Notes: a model not told the origin generated them from the letters alone. A DNA stretch of 53,732 nt from an uncultured Caryophanales bacterium (GCA_946614095.1 CAMOGG010000004.1:1-53732), one strand, 5' to 3'. Counted from the first letter of the stretch, positions 32,199 through 41,806 are shown. A program made the numbers and translations.

Positions 32199-34203
32199 TT
32201 TTCTTTATCTTGGTATCTTTCTTTTTAGTCTTATGATTTTAATCATTCGACTATCACTTCCTAATACTTCTATCTATCAAGAAGCTCCACAAGAATTTAC
32301 TGGCATCATAGAGAAGATAAATATTCAAGAGAATAAAATATCCATCACTCTAAAAAAAAAGGAAAGAGTAATTGGAACTCTTTATCAAAAAGAAAAAGAA
32401 TCTCTTCCTAACCTCCACTTAGGAGATCAAATAAATGTTACAGGAACTTTCAAAAGACCTAGTGTAAATACAACCGATTATTTATTTAATTATCAAAAAT
32501 ACTGTGAAAGAAATCATATTTTTTATCTAGTTGAAATAGAATCTTTAAAACAAATCAAGAAGAATCATAATTTTTACTATTATTTAAAACAACGTTGTCT
32601 AGATTATCTAACCAATCCATATCTTAGAACTTTTCTTTTAGGAGATAAAACTCTCTTAGAAGAAACCATCAAAAGATCTTATCAAGAAAACGGTATTAGT
32701 CACTTATTTGCGATTAGTGGAATGCATATTACTTTATTAGTAAATCTAATCAGTAAAGGACTAAAAAAATTAAAAGTAGGCGAAAATACGATATTTAAAA
32801 GTACAATGATTTTCTTATTAATCTATTTATCACTGATTGGACCATCTCCCTCTGTTGTAAGAGGAGTATTATTCTATTTCTTTTTTACATTAAATAAAAA
32901 CTATTACTTTTATATCAAACCAATCAATTTGTTCTTAGTTATATTATCTATTTCTTTTTGGATTAATCCATATAATATTTATGATGTAGGATATCAGTAT
33001 TCTTATACAATTAGTTTTACATTAATATCTCTTTCAAAAGAATTACAAGAAAAGAATTATTTCCATTCTCTATTAAAAGTATCTTTTCTAGCATTCTTAG
33101 TCAGTATTCCTATTACCATTTATTCATTTTATCAAATCAATCTATTAGGTATTCTTTATAACTTATTCTTTGTACCATTAATCAGTCTCATAATATTTCC
33201 AATGTCTTTAATAGTTGCGATGATAAAACCATTAGAACCAATCTATCAAATAGGAATTTATTTTCTAGAAAAAATATCATTACTTCTATCAAAAATAACA
33301 ATAGGAAAACTAATCTTTAAAAGAGTACCTTTTCCAATTTATTTATTCTATGGATTACTATTATTCTCATTTATTATATTCAAAAATAGAAAAATATTAT
33401 TTTTATTTCTATCCGTTCTAACAATTCATTATCTACTTCCGTTTTTTGATAATCAAGAATACTTAAAAATGATTGATATTGGTCAAGGAGATAGTATCCT
33501 TCTTCATTCTAAAAATAAAAATATTTTAGTAGATACAGGTGGTTATGAGTCATTTGGCCCAAGTCGAGATGGAACAATTTTCTATCATACACTACAACCA
33601 TTATTTAGAAGTATAGGAATTCATAAACTAGATTATTTGATTTTAACTCATGGTGATAAAGATCATTTAGGAGAAGCACAAACAATAGTAGATAATATGA
33701 GAGTAGACAAGATTATCATTAATGATAATAGAATGAATGTTTATGAAAAAATGTTACCAAAAGAAAAAATAACAAGAGGAAAACAAGGATTCTATATTCA
33801 TTTGAAACATATTCGAATGTGGCAGTTAAACGAAGATTTAGAAGATGAAAATGATAGTAGTCAAATTTACTATGTAATATGGAACCGAAAAACAATTCTT
33901 TTAACAGGAGATGCTTCTATAAAAAGTGAACAATTATTATTAGAAAATTATGATTTAGGACATATTGATATTTTAAAAGCAGGACATCATGGTTCTAAAA
34001 CTTCAACATCAGAAGAATTATTAAAAAAAATCACTCCAAATGTAGTATTAATTTCATGTGGAAGAGACAATAAGTTTAAACATCCCAATGTAGAAACAAT
34101 CGAAAAGCTAAGAAAGTATCATATCCCATATCACAGAACAGATATAGAAGGAACCATTACTGTTAATATGAAAAAGAAAAAATACAATGAATATGGAAAA
34201 TAA
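32167..34203 (+). CDS. comEC: Competence protein ComEC/Rec2 (DNA uptake channel)
   Basis: Up to 678 residues with all three expected parts: an OB-like region near 40-120, the membrane competence domain (HLFAISGMHITLLVNLIS, SPSVVRGVLFYFFF) and a C-terminal metallo-beta-lactamase domain (MIDIGQGDSILL, LTHGDKDHLGEA, LTGDASIKSE, LKAGHHGSKTS) with intact metal ligands, thought to degrade the non-transported strand. The start is uncertain: TTG 32167 overlaps comEA by 32 nt, while the first in-frame ATG is 32233; AAGGAAA lies between. A working ComE pair suggests natural transformation, although no comG genes are in view. Confidence 0.93.
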   Translation: MLRLRKILLCDFLYLGIFLFSLMILIIRLSLPNTSIYQEAPQEFTGIIEKINIQENKISITLKKKERVIGTLYQKEKESLPNLHLGDQINVTGTFKRPSVNTTDYLFNYQKYCERNHIFYLVEIESLKQIKKNHNFYYYLKQRCLDYLTNPYLRTFLLGDKTLLEETIKRSYQENGISHLFAISGMHITLLVNLISKGLKKLKVGENTIFKSTMIFLLIYLSLIGPSPSVVRGVLFYFFFTLNKNYYFYIKPINLFLVILSISFWINPYNIYDVGYQYSYTISFTLISLSKELQEKNYFHSLLKVSFLAFLVSIPITIYSFYQINLLGILYNLFFVPLISLIIFPMSLIVAMIKPLEPIYQIGIYFLEKISLLLSKITIGKLIFKRVPFPIYLFYGLLLFSFIIFKNRKILFLFLSVLTIHYLLPFFDNQEYLKMIDIGQGDSILLHSKNKNILVDTGGYESFGPSRDGTIFYHTLQPLFRSIGIHKLDYLILTHGDKDHLGEAQTIVDNMRVDKIIINDNRMNVYEKMLPKEKITRGKQGFYIHLKHIRMWQLNEDLEDENDSSQIYYVIWNRKTILLTGDASIKSEQLLLENYDLGHIDILKAGHHGSKTSTSEELLKKITPNVVLISCGRDNKFKHPNVETIEKLRKYHIPYHRTDIEGTITVNMKKKKYNEYGK

Positions 34204-34264
34204 CTAGAAAAAAAGAAAAAAAAATGATATCATAAGAAAAATATTTAGTTCAAAGGAGAATAGT

Positions 34265-34882
34265 ATGTCAAAAAATAATCAATTTAAATATGAGTATCCA
34301 TTAACACCAACAAGATATGTAAAGGAGAGTCCAGAAGAATACATCATTCCAGATTGTTTAGATGCCTGTAAGATACTTTGGGAAAAAGGAATTGATACAA
34401 CTCAATGCAGTAATTATCAAGATCATAATAGCCGATATATTGAAATTGATATTACAACTTTATCCGAAGAAAATTATAATTTTTTCAAAGAAAAAGTCAA
34501 TAATCATGAAGAAGGATTCTATATTGAACCAACGCAACATTATCCACGAATCTCAGTTAATTGTGAAGGAGAAGAAGCTAGAACTCGATTATGTGAACTA
34601 GCAAGAATGTTTTTTCTACAAGATACGAGTGAATATGTAACTGCAGAAGAATATTTAAATAGTTATAGAAGAACAAATGGACAATATATACTATTAGAAA
34701 CCGGTGAATCTCAAAGAGATATCAACCCTGAATATGCAAATGCCACACTAGCAGATGCCTTAGATGCAAGAGATGATTGGGAATTATATATAGAAGAAGA
34801 AGGAAAAATTTATTATAATCAAGAAGCATTAAAAAAACATCATGAATATTTAGAAAGAAGAAAACAAGAATTTACAAAATAG
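34265..34882 (+). CDS. Uncharacterised acidic cytoplasmic protein
   Basis: 205 residues with no signal or membrane helix. Segments such as YIIPDCLDACKILWEKGIDT, CSNYQDHNSRYIEID, HYPRISVNCEGEEARTRLCELA and DALDARDDWELYIEEEGKIYYN suggest an alpha/beta domain. Five Cys are present but do not form a clear zinc motif. The family is not recognised. AAAGGAG precedes the ATG and a strong terminator follows, so it is transcribed alone between comEC and dnaI. Confidence 0.75.
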   Translation: MSKNNQFKYEYPLTPTRYVKESPEEYIIPDCLDACKILWEKGIDTTQCSNYQDHNSRYIEIDITTLSEENYNFFKEKVNNHEEGFYIEPTQHYPRISVNCEGEEARTRLCELARMFFLQDTSEYVTAEEYLNSYRRTNGQYILLETGESQRDINPEYANATLADALDARDDWELYIEEEGKIYYNQEALKKHHEYLERRKQEFTK

Positions 34883-34912
34883 AAAAAAGAACGGATACGG
34901 TTCTTTTTCTTT
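34883..34912 (+). terminator. terminator of the 34265 gene
   Basis: AAAAAGAAC (34883-34891) pairs with GTTCTTTTT (34899-34907), loop GGATACG. Confidence 0.85.
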
Positions 34913-34990
34913 TTCAAATAAATCAGTGAAATAATATAGACTTTTTCTCCATTTTTCGGTACAATTTATGTAAACGGTGGTGATGGGTAT

Positions 34991-35893
34991 ATGAAAAAAA
35001 TAATAAATGATTATGATGTCGATATGACAAAATTAACCCATTCCTTCCAAGATGCTTGTCAAGATAAAGAATTTAAAGAATTTGCTTATGGATTAAACAT
35101 AAAAGAAGATATCATGATGAAATATACTTCTCAACTACAAGAAGCTTATATAGAATATCAAAATTGTGTACAATGTAAAAATCTAGCTACTTGTAAGAAC
35201 AAAGTAGTAGGATATCGTTATACTCCAATAGATTCAGGAAAAGCCATTATCTTCTCTTATGACCAATGTAAAAAAATGAAGAAAAAAGAAGAAGAAGAAG
35301 CTTATAAAGATAAATTAGACATTTATGATATGCCAACAGAATTAAAAGAAGCATCTTTTAAGAATATTTATAAAGATGATAAGTCTCGTGTCCCTATTAT
35401 TAAATATTTTAAAGAATTTATGGATAACTATTCTAAAGAAGAAAAACCAAAAGGAATCTACTTAACAGGATCTTTTGGAAGTGGAAAAACTTATTTAGTT
35501 GCTTCCTTATTGAATGAAATGGCAAAAAGGGGAGTTCATAGTATTTTAATATATTATCCAGAATTCTTAAGAAAATTAAAATCTTCTTTTAATAGTAATT
35601 ATTCTGAAATCTATGATTCGATAAAAAAAGTTCCACTACTTTTACTAGATGATATTGGTGCAGAGAATGTAAGTAACTGGTCAAGAGATGAAGTTCTAGG
35701 ACCACTTCTTCAACATCGAATGGACAACCACTTACCAACATTTTTTACATCAAACTTATCATTAGAAGAATTAGAAAAATCATTATCAATAACTTCCTCT
35801 GGAATTGATAAAGTAAAAGCAAGAAGAATTATTGAACGAATAAAACAATTAACAGTCCCACTAGAATTGATTAGTAAGAATAGAAGGAAATAA
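34991..35893 (+). CDS. dnaI: Primosomal protein DnaI (helicase loader)
   Basis: Loads the replicative helicase at the origin. The 300 residues have the DnaI N-terminal domain with a Cys-rich zinc motif (QNCVQCKNLATCKNK) and an AAA+ domain: Walker A TGSFGSGKTYLVASL, Walker B LLLLDDIGAENVS, sensor/Arg region TFFTSNLS and RIIERIK. Bacillus has dnaB-dnaI next to it; dnaB is absent here and the gene is instead followed 4 nt later by an RNB-domain protein. Confidence 0.94.
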   Translation: MKKIINDYDVDMTKLTHSFQDACQDKEFKEFAYGLNIKEDIMMKYTSQLQEAYIEYQNCVQCKNLATCKNKVVGYRYTPIDSGKAIIFSYDQCKKMKKKEEEEAYKDKLDIYDMPTELKEASFKNIYKDDKSRVPIIKYFKEFMDNYSKEEKPKGIYLTGSFGSGKTYLVASLLNEMAKRGVHSILIYYPEFLRKLKSSFNSNYSEIYDSIKKVPLLLLDDIGAENVSNWSRDEVLGPLLQHRMDNHLPTFFTSNLSLEELEKSLSITSSGIDKVKARRIIERIKQLTVPLELISKNRRK

Positions 35894-35897
35894 AGCG

Positions 35898-37841
35898 ATG
35901 AAGAATCTTGAAAAACAATTATCTAATTTTGTGAAAGGAAATGGACCAAGAGTGAATTATGATACTCTTTGTGCTTATGCCAATAGAAATCCTAATGAAG
36001 TAATTCATATTCTATTTAAAGTAATCAATGATGAACTAAATTCTGTAACTGGAGTGGGAAATTTAGATAAAATAAGAGAATTAGTTCAAAGTGTTGGGAT
36101 ATTACTAGCAAATTATGATGAAATTAATCGCAAAGTAGTATCCAGGAAATTACGAAAATTAGATGAAAAAATTGATCGTTTAAAAATAGAAAATAGAAGA
36201 AAATTCGTAGATTTAGAAAACGCTTATCAAGAATTAGAAAAAGTAAGACTAGAATTAGAAAAAATAGAAGAACAAGCTCAAGAAAAAGACACAAAGCAAT
36301 ATGATTTTATGAATTATTTAACCAATGGTGTAAGAAATATTACTTATTTAGAATATACTTTTGCTAAAATGCCTAGTCTAGTTAACATTAAAGATCGAGA
36401 AGAGATTCCTCTTATTCGTAATGTGATAGAAAGATTTGTTGAAAGCGTAAAAGAAGAAAAAGAAGAAGATATTTTATATTATAATAATTTGATATCTTTA
36501 ATTATTTCACAAAAAAACTTTCACAATAATGAACATGAAAAACAGAATTGTCTAAATTTACTATATACAGCTATTAATCAATTAAGTATTGGGAAAAAGC
36601 AAGCAAAAAAAAATAAAAGAAAAATAGAATGGTTGAACAATTTAATTAATACTTTGAAAGGAACAAAAACAAAAGATAGTCAAATTGAAATTGTAGCAGA
36701 AAAATATAATATTCAAGTACATTTTAATGAAGATTTATTAAGTCAAGCAAGATTAGTAAGAACTCCAAAAATAGGAGAAATGACAGATAGAAATGTAGTA
36801 GAAGATTACGTGATTACAATTGATGGAGATAGAGCAGTAGAAATAGATGATGCCTTATCTTGTAGAAGACTACCAAATGGTAATTATTTATTAGGAGTAC
36901 ATATTGCTTCTATTTTAGGATACTTTCCATATGAATCAGATATGGTTCAAACAGCGATTAGTAGAAATCGTTCAATTTATCTACCAAAGAAATATCAAAT
37001 TACAGAAGATGACTTCAATCGAACAATACCAATCTTTCCATATGAATTTTCTGTAATAAAAGCATCCTTAGTACCAGAAAAGCCAAGATTAACAAGAAGC
37101 TATTTCTTTGAAATAACTCCAGAAGGAAATATTGTAGAAGAACACTTTGAAAAGACGATTATCAAAAATAATCGAAAAACAACTTATCATGAAGTAGATC
37201 AAATATTAGAACAAGGTAGTCCAAATAAAGATTTAGAAGAAACTATAAAAAATCTTCAAGCAGTAACAAATATCTTAGAAGCAAAATATCAAGGAACGGA
37301 ATTATATGAACAAGTAAAAGGTAGCAGTGAAGATTATAGTGACTTAAGAGTAAAAAGAATCGGTGCAGAAAAAATTGTTTATCAAACTATGTTATTAACA
37401 GGAAATCGAGTAGCAGAGTTTTTTGCCAATTCTAAAGAAGGATACCCATGTCTTTATCGAGTTCACGAAGTAAATGAAGAAAATATTGAAAAATTAGAAG
37501 CTATGGTAGAAAACTTAACAAATACTTATGGGGGAGATCAATATCAAAAGTTATATCAACTGATTGAAGGAATCTACCCAAAAGGATGGTATGACACTTC
37601 CGGCTCTCATGCAGGACTTGGTCTAGATCATTATTGCCATTGTACTTCTGGATTAAGAAGAGGAGCTGATATCGTAGTAGAACATGCTTTAGAAGTTTGC
37701 TACGACAACACTCCAACACCAAGAGAAATAGACCTTCTATCAGCAGAAATAGAAAGCAAAGCAAAACAAATTAATGCGAAACAAAACCCAATTGATTGGT
37801 TTGTAAAAGATTATAGACGTTCCTATAGAAGAAGACATTAA
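35898..37841 (+). CDS. Divergent RNB-domain (RNase II/R-like) protein with coiled-coil N-terminus
   Basis: 647 residues. The first 280 are helical with a coiled coil (about 75-135, repeated KLRKLDEKIDRLKIE-type heptads) and contain no cold-shock domain I can see. The C-terminal half is an RNB domain: ITIDGDRAVEIDDALS, GVHIASILGYF, FSVIKASL and HAGLGLDHYCHCTSGLRR. The family's IDGE.A.DFDDA site reads IDGDRAVEIDDA, so one of four metal-site Asp is Glu. No S1 domain follows. It is 4 nt downstream of dnaI and is probably co-translated. Whether it degrades RNA is uncertain. Confidence 0.85.
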   Translation: MKNLEKQLSNFVKGNGPRVNYDTLCAYANRNPNEVIHILFKVINDELNSVTGVGNLDKIRELVQSVGILLANYDEINRKVVSRKLRKLDEKIDRLKIENRRKFVDLENAYQELEKVRLELEKIEEQAQEKDTKQYDFMNYLTNGVRNITYLEYTFAKMPSLVNIKDREEIPLIRNVIERFVESVKEEKEEDILYYNNLISLIISQKNFHNNEHEKQNCLNLLYTAINQLSIGKKQAKKNKRKIEWLNNLINTLKGTKTKDSQIEIVAEKYNIQVHFNEDLLSQARLVRTPKIGEMTDRNVVEDYVITIDGDRAVEIDDALSCRRLPNGNYLLGVHIASILGYFPYESDMVQTAISRNRSIYLPKKYQITEDDFNRTIPIFPYEFSVIKASLVPEKPRLTRSYFFEITPEGNIVEEHFEKTIIKNNRKTTYHEVDQILEQGSPNKDLEETIKNLQAVTNILEAKYQGTELYEQVKGSSEDYSDLRVKRIGAEKIVYQTMLLTGNRVAEFFANSKEGYPCLYRVHEVNEENIEKLEAMVENLTNTYGGDQYQKLYQLIEGIYPKGWYDTSGSHAGLGLDHYCHCTSGLRRGADIVVEHALEVCYDNTPTPREIDLLSAEIESKAKQINAKQNPIDWFVKDYRRSYRRRH

Positions 37842-37873
37842 AAAGAAGAAAATTGACAATTTCTTCTTTTTTC
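37841..37873 (+). terminator. terminator of the dnaI-RNB operon
   Basis: AAAAGAAGAAAATT (37841-37854) pairs with AATTTCTTCTTTT (37858-37870) with one bulge; a T run follows. Confidence 0.85.
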
Positions 37874-37908
37874 AGTATAATAAGCTCTGTTTTTTAGGAC
37901 GTGTTAAA

Positions 37909-38694
37909 ATGAAGAAAGAGGAATTAAGAAAAAAGTCATTAGAATTAATTTGTATTGCGATATTGATGATTTCCATCGGATTACAAACCGTTCATGCTTT
38001 TAATACGAAAGATAATAATGAATTAGAATATGAATATATTAATATTAAAGATATGGCCCAAGTAAAAGTTGCTAAGAAGGAAGATAATTCTACTATTATA
38101 AATACCTTACTAACAGGACTCTCTATGGAGACAGTAAAAGAAGTAGAATTTCCAACTGTTGTAAAGGAAGAAAATCTTCCTGTCATAAAAAGTGTAACAG
38201 AACCAGCTGTTCCAAAACAAACTTGGCATCTTCCTACAGAAGTTGGTAGAGTATCACAATATCCAAGCTATTGGCATATGGCTTATGATATTACAAGTTG
38301 GAGAGGAACAGGAGAAACAATCTTTCCAATTGCCAATGGTGTAGTATCTGGTATCTACACGGATAATGCCGGAGCTTTAGTAGTAACCGTATTACATGAA
38401 GTAAATGGGAAAAAATATACATCACAATATGCCCATCTATCAAGATATGCTGGAGACTTATATGTAGGAAAACCAGTTACCATTAATGATAGTTTAGGAC
38501 AAATGGGAACCACTGGATACTCTACTGGAGTACATTTACACATTGCAGTACTAGACTGTGCTTTATTTGATCCGACAGACCCATATTGTCCAGACTTAAA
38601 TGGATTCTTCCGTTATGGAAAAACAAGAATCTCTCAAAACTTTTTAGGGCTAGGTTCCGTAGTATATGTTCCAGGAGAATGGAGTGGACGATAA
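37909..38694 (+). CDS. M23 family (LytM-type) peptidase
   Basis: 261 residues with a signal peptide or anchor (LICIAILMISIGLQTVHA), a linker and a LytM domain (about 100-215). The zinc site is complete: WHMAYDI (HxxxD) and VHLHIAV (HxH), with the catalytic-region His in QYAHLSRYAG. Such enzymes cleave peptidoglycan crosslinks or act as activators. The Cys in AVLDCALFDPTDPYC could form a disulfide. Its Shine-Dalgarno is weak. The T-box promoter starts just after its stop. Confidence 0.9.
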   Translation: MKKEELRKKSLELICIAILMISIGLQTVHAFNTKDNNELEYEYINIKDMAQVKVAKKEDNSTIINTLLTGLSMETVKEVEFPTVVKEENLPVIKSVTEPAVPKQTWHLPTEVGRVSQYPSYWHMAYDITSWRGTGETIFPIANGVVSGIYTDNAGALVVTVLHEVNGKKYTSQYAHLSRYAGDLYVGKPVTINDSLGQMGTTGYSTGVHLHIAVLDCALFDPTDPYCPDLNGFFRYGKTRISQNFLGLGSVVYVPGEWSGR

Positions 38695-38700
38695 GAAAAG

Positions 38701-38729
38701 TTGTCAAAAGAATCAAAAAGTGTTATATT
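38701..38729 (+). promoter_or_regulatory. promoter of the T-box operon
   Basis: TTGTCA (38701-38706), a 17-bp spacer and TATATT (38724-38729) preceded by TG. The predicted transcript starts near 38736 and carries a leader of about 225 nt. Confidence 0.75.
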
Positions 38730-38735
38730 ATTAAT

Positions 38736-38942
38736 AGAAAAGAAATACAGAGACAAAGGACACGATTTAGTATAATTGTTTCAAAGAGAGCTCATGTTAG
38801 GTGAAAATGAGAAAATAATCTACTAAATTACTACCTTTCGAGTAGAATTATGAAAAGTAATTCCGGCAAATGTCGTTAAGAAAAGAAAGAAAAACAAAGG
38901 ATGGTACCGTGCATCAGCACTCCTGTACAATCCTTTTTATTT
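38736..38942 (+). promoter_or_regulatory. T-box riboswitch, threonine type
   Basis: The leader has the T-box hallmarks: AGAGAG (from 38785), GGTGAAAATGAG in the distal part of stem I, the T-box core GATGGTACCGTG (about 38900-38911), and a terminator GGAT..GTGC-ATCA-GCAC..ATCC (38899-38933) followed by TTTTTATTTT. A candidate specifier region reads ACTACC (38830-38835), two adjacent Thr codons, which fits thrS as third gene. Uncharged tRNA-Thr would stabilise the antiterminator and switch the operon on. Which codon sits in the specifier loop was not proven by folding. Confidence 0.88.
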
Positions 38943-38960
38943 TGGTAAGGAGGTATAAAA

Positions 38961-39578
38961 ATGAAAATAGAAGTATTTCATCAAGCAGCCATAAAATTAG
39001 TGGGAGAAAAAATCATATATTTTGACCCATATAATTTAAAAGAAGAATATCATGATGCAGATTATATATTTATTACACATGATCATTATGATCATTATGA
39101 TGAAGAATCAATAAAAAAGATATCCAAAGAGAATACAAAATTAATAGTACCAAAATGTCTAGAAGGGAATGATGAATATTTAGTTGTAGAACCAAATAAA
39201 GAATATGAAATAGATAATATAAAGTTTCAAACCATTCCTTCTTATAATTTAGATAAACCATTTCACCCAAGAAAAAAAGAATACGTAGGCTATAATATGT
39301 TATTAGAAGATGAATATTACTATATTATGGGAGATACTGATCGAACACCAGAGACCGATATGGTCAAAACAGATTATTGCTTTGTTCCAATAGGTGGAAC
39401 ATACACAATGAATGTCGAAGAAGCTGCAAAGTATATAAATGATATAAAACCAAAAGTTGCGATACCAATTCATTATGGAAGTATTGTTGGAAATATCAGC
39501 TTAGGGAAAGATTTTAAAGAAAAAATAGAAGCTGATATTGAGGTAAAAGTATTAATAGGTGAAAAGCATGAATATTAA
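38961..39578 (+). CDS. MBL-fold metal-dependent hydrolase (UlaG/YtkL-like)
   Basis: 205 residues of the metallo-beta-lactamase superfamily: FDPYNLKEEYHDADYIFITH, the metal motif THDHYDHYD, MGDTDRTPE and a C-terminal IPIHYGSIVG His. The short form without extra domains matches UlaG/YtkL-like hydrolases of unknown substrate. AAGGAGG precedes the ATG. It is the first gene after the Thr T-box, so its expression should rise on threonine starvation. Its link to threonine or tRNA is unclear. Confidence 0.88.
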   Translation: MKIEVFHQAAIKLVGEKIIYFDPYNLKEEYHDADYIFITHDHYDHYDEESIKKISKENTKLIVPKCLEGNDEYLVVEPNKEYEIDNIKFQTIPSYNLDKPFHPRKKEYVGYNMLLEDEYYYIMGDTDRTPETDMVKTDYCFVPIGGTYTMNVEEAAKYINDIKPKVAIPIHYGSIVGNISLGKDFKEKIEADIEVKVLIGEKHEY

Positions 39579-40038
39579 AAGGTTTAGTGAATTAGATGAT
39601 AAAGAACTTGATATCATAATTGAAAAGCACTACTCCCATTGGTCTCAATATAGTAAGCAAATGAATTTAGAAAACACAATATATAAATTTAAAGAATTAT
39701 ATGCTAAAAACAAAGAGATTCCATATGGGATAGCGCTTTTCGATGAAAAAGAAATCATAGGTTTTTGTGTATTAAAAATAGATAATTTAAAATTTTATCC
39801 AGAATATAATCCTTGGATAAGTGACGTAATGATATTTGATCAATTTAGGGGAAAAGGAAATGGTATAAAATTAATAAATGCTGCGAAAGAAGAATTAAGA
39901 AAAAATAATTACAAAAAAGCTTATTTATGGACAGATAAGGCGCCTATTTTTTATGAAAAACAAGGATTTCAATACATAAAAGATGTTTTAAAAAATGATG
40001 AAACAGGATATGGAAGACTATATTCTATAGATTTATAA
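39568..40038 (+). CDS. GNAT family N-acetyltransferase
   Basis: 156 residues with the acetyl-CoA fold: substrate half (IKRFSELDDKELDIIIEKHYSHWSQ), beta4 GIALFDEKEIIGFCVL, motif A VMIFDQFRGKGNGIKLI (R/Q-x-x-G-x-G/A) and the motif B end FYEKQGFQYIKDVL. The acceptor is unknown. The ATG at 39568 follows AGGTGA and overlaps the MBL gene by 11 nt; an in-frame GTG at 39559 overlaps the ribosome site. Second gene of the T-box operon. Confidence 0.9.
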   Translation: MNIKRFSELDDKELDIIIEKHYSHWSQYSKQMNLENTIYKFKELYAKNKEIPYGIALFDEKEIIGFCVLKIDNLKFYPEYNPWISDVMIFDQFRGKGNGIKLINAAKEELRKNNYKKAYLWTDKAPIFYEKQGFQYIKDVLKNDETGYGRLYSIDL

Positions 40039-40051
40039 AGGAGAGATAAAA

Positions 40052-41806
40052 ATGATAAATATAAAAGAAGATGAAAAATTAAATGTAAAAAATCACTCTT
40101 GTGCACATCTAATGGCACAAGCAGTAAAACACTTATATCCAGAAGCAAAGTTCTGGGTAGGACCAGTCATAGAAGAAGGATTCTACTATGATATTGACCT
40201 AGGAGATAATACCCTAACAGAAGAAGATTTACCAAAAATTGAAAAAGAAATGAAAAAAATTGCCAAAGATGGAAAAAGAATTATCAGACATGAAATATCA
40301 AAAGAAGAAGCCTTAGAGCAATTTAAAGATGATCCATATAAAATTGATTTAATTAGTAGAATGGATGAAGATGAAACAGTAATTAGTTGTTACAGTCAAG
40401 GAGATTTTACAGATCTTTGTCGTGGACCACATGTAGAAAGTGTTAAAGAATTAAAAAACTTTAAATTATTAAAAGTATCAGGAGCTTATTGGAAAGGTGA
40501 TTCTAATAATAAAATGCTACAACGTATTTATGGAATCTGTTTTGAAACTCCAGAAGAATTAGAAAATCATTTAAAAGAATTAGCTGAAGCTGCAGAAAGA
40601 GATCATAGAAAAATAGGAAAAGACTTAGGTATCTATATGATGAGTGACCTAGTAGGAAGAGGACTTCCAATGTATTTACCAAATGGATTTACTTTATGGA
40701 ATCTATTAGAAAACTATATTCGTAATAAAGAATTAGATAGAGGTTATGTTCATGTACAAACTCCACCTCTTGGAAATGTAGAATTATATAAAACAAGTGG
40801 ACACTGGGATCATTATCAAGAATCAATGTTTCCAAAAATGGAAGTAGAAGGAGAAGAATTTGTTCTTCGTCCAATGAACTGTCCACATCACATGGTAATC
40901 TATGGAAATGAATTACATTCTTATCGTGATTTACCACTTAGAATTGCAGAAATTGCAAGAGACTGTCGTTATGAAGCAAGTGGAGCATTAAAAGGAATCG
41001 AGCGAGTACGTACTTTCTGTCAAAATGATTCTCATATTTTCTGTACACTAGAGCAAGTAGAAAGTGAATTTAAAGGAGTAGTAGACTTAATTCTAGAATG
41101 CTATCAAGAATTAGGAATTAAAAATTATCGTTTTGAATTAAGTCTAAGAGATCCTGAAGATAAAGTAAAATATCATCCAGATGATAAGATGTGGGATGAA
41201 GCAGAAAATATGTTAAGAGAAGTATTAAATGACTTAAAAATTGACTACGTTGAAAAAATAGGAGAAGCTGCATTCTATGGACCAAAACTAGATGTACAAG
41301 TTCGTCCAGCAGTAGGAAATGAAATTACACTATCAACTTGTCAATTAGACTTCTGCCTACCAGCCAAATTTGACTTAACTTATGTAGATGCAGATGGAGA
41401 AAAGAAAACACCAGTAGTACTTCATAGAGCTGTATTTGGATCTATTGACAGATTTATTGCTTATTACTTAGAAGAAACAAAAGGAGCCTTACCAGTATGG
41501 CTTGCTCCAACACAAGTGAAAGTAATCCCAGTAAATCCAGAATATCAAGGAGAATATGGAGAAAAAGTAACAAAACTATTAAGAGAAAATGGTATTCGTG
41601 TAGAATTAGATAATCGTAATGAAAAATTAGGATATCGATTAAGAGAGGCACAAACAAAGAAAATTCCATTTACATTAATATTGGGAGATCAAGAAAAAAC
41701 AGATAAAACGATTTCATATCGATTATTTGGACAAAAAGATACAACTACGGTATCTCAAAAAGATTTTGTAAAATTATTACAAAAACAAATCGAAGAAAAA
41801 AAATAA
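40052..41806 (+). CDS. thrS: Threonyl-tRNA synthetase lacking the TGS domain
   Basis: Charges tRNA-Thr. The 584 residues start directly in the editing domain (HSCAHLMAQAV as HxxxH; LCRGPHV as CxxxH), then the class II catalytic core (motif 2 FVLRPMNCPHHMVIY, RYEASGALKGIERVRTF; motif 3 LHRAVFGSIDRFIAYYLEE) and the anticodon-binding domain (PVWLAPTQVKVIPV). Most bacterial ThrRS have about 640 residues with an N-terminal TGS domain, which is missing. A good GGAGAG site supports the start; no upstream in-frame coding space exists because GNAT ends 13 nt before. Confidence 0.96.
   Translation: MINIKEDEKLNVKNHSCAHLMAQAVKHLYPEAKFWVGPVIEEGFYYDIDLGDNTLTEEDLPKIEKEMKKIAKDGKRIIRHEISKEEALEQFKDDPYKIDLISRMDEDETVISCYSQGDFTDLCRGPHVESVKELKNFKLLKVSGAYWKGDSNNKMLQRIYGICFETPEELENHLKELAEAAERDHRKIGKDLGIYMMSDLVGRGLPMYLPNGFTLWNLLENYIRNKELDRGYVHVQTPPLGNVELYKTSGHWDHYQESMFPKMEVEGEEFVLRPMNCPHHMVIYGNELHSYRDLPLRIAEIARDCRYEASGALKGIERVRTFCQNDSHIFCTLEQVESEFKGVVDLILECYQELGIKNYRFELSLRDPEDKVKYHPDDKMWDEAENMLREVLNDLKIDYVEKIGEAAFYGPKLDVQVRPAVGNEITLSTCQLDFCLPAKFDLTYVDADGEKKTPVVLHRAVFGSIDRFIAYYLEETKGALPVWLAPTQVKVIPVNPEYQGEYGEKVTKLLRENGIRVELDNRNEKLGYRLREAQTKKIPFTLILGDQEKTDKTISYRLFGQKDTTTVSQKDFVKLLQKQIEEKK

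Noticed and set aside
38586-38804. Open frame spanning the end of the LytM gene and the T-box leader
   Set aside because: It overlaps the LytM peptidase in another frame and runs through the promoter and T-box stem I; there is no ribosome site.
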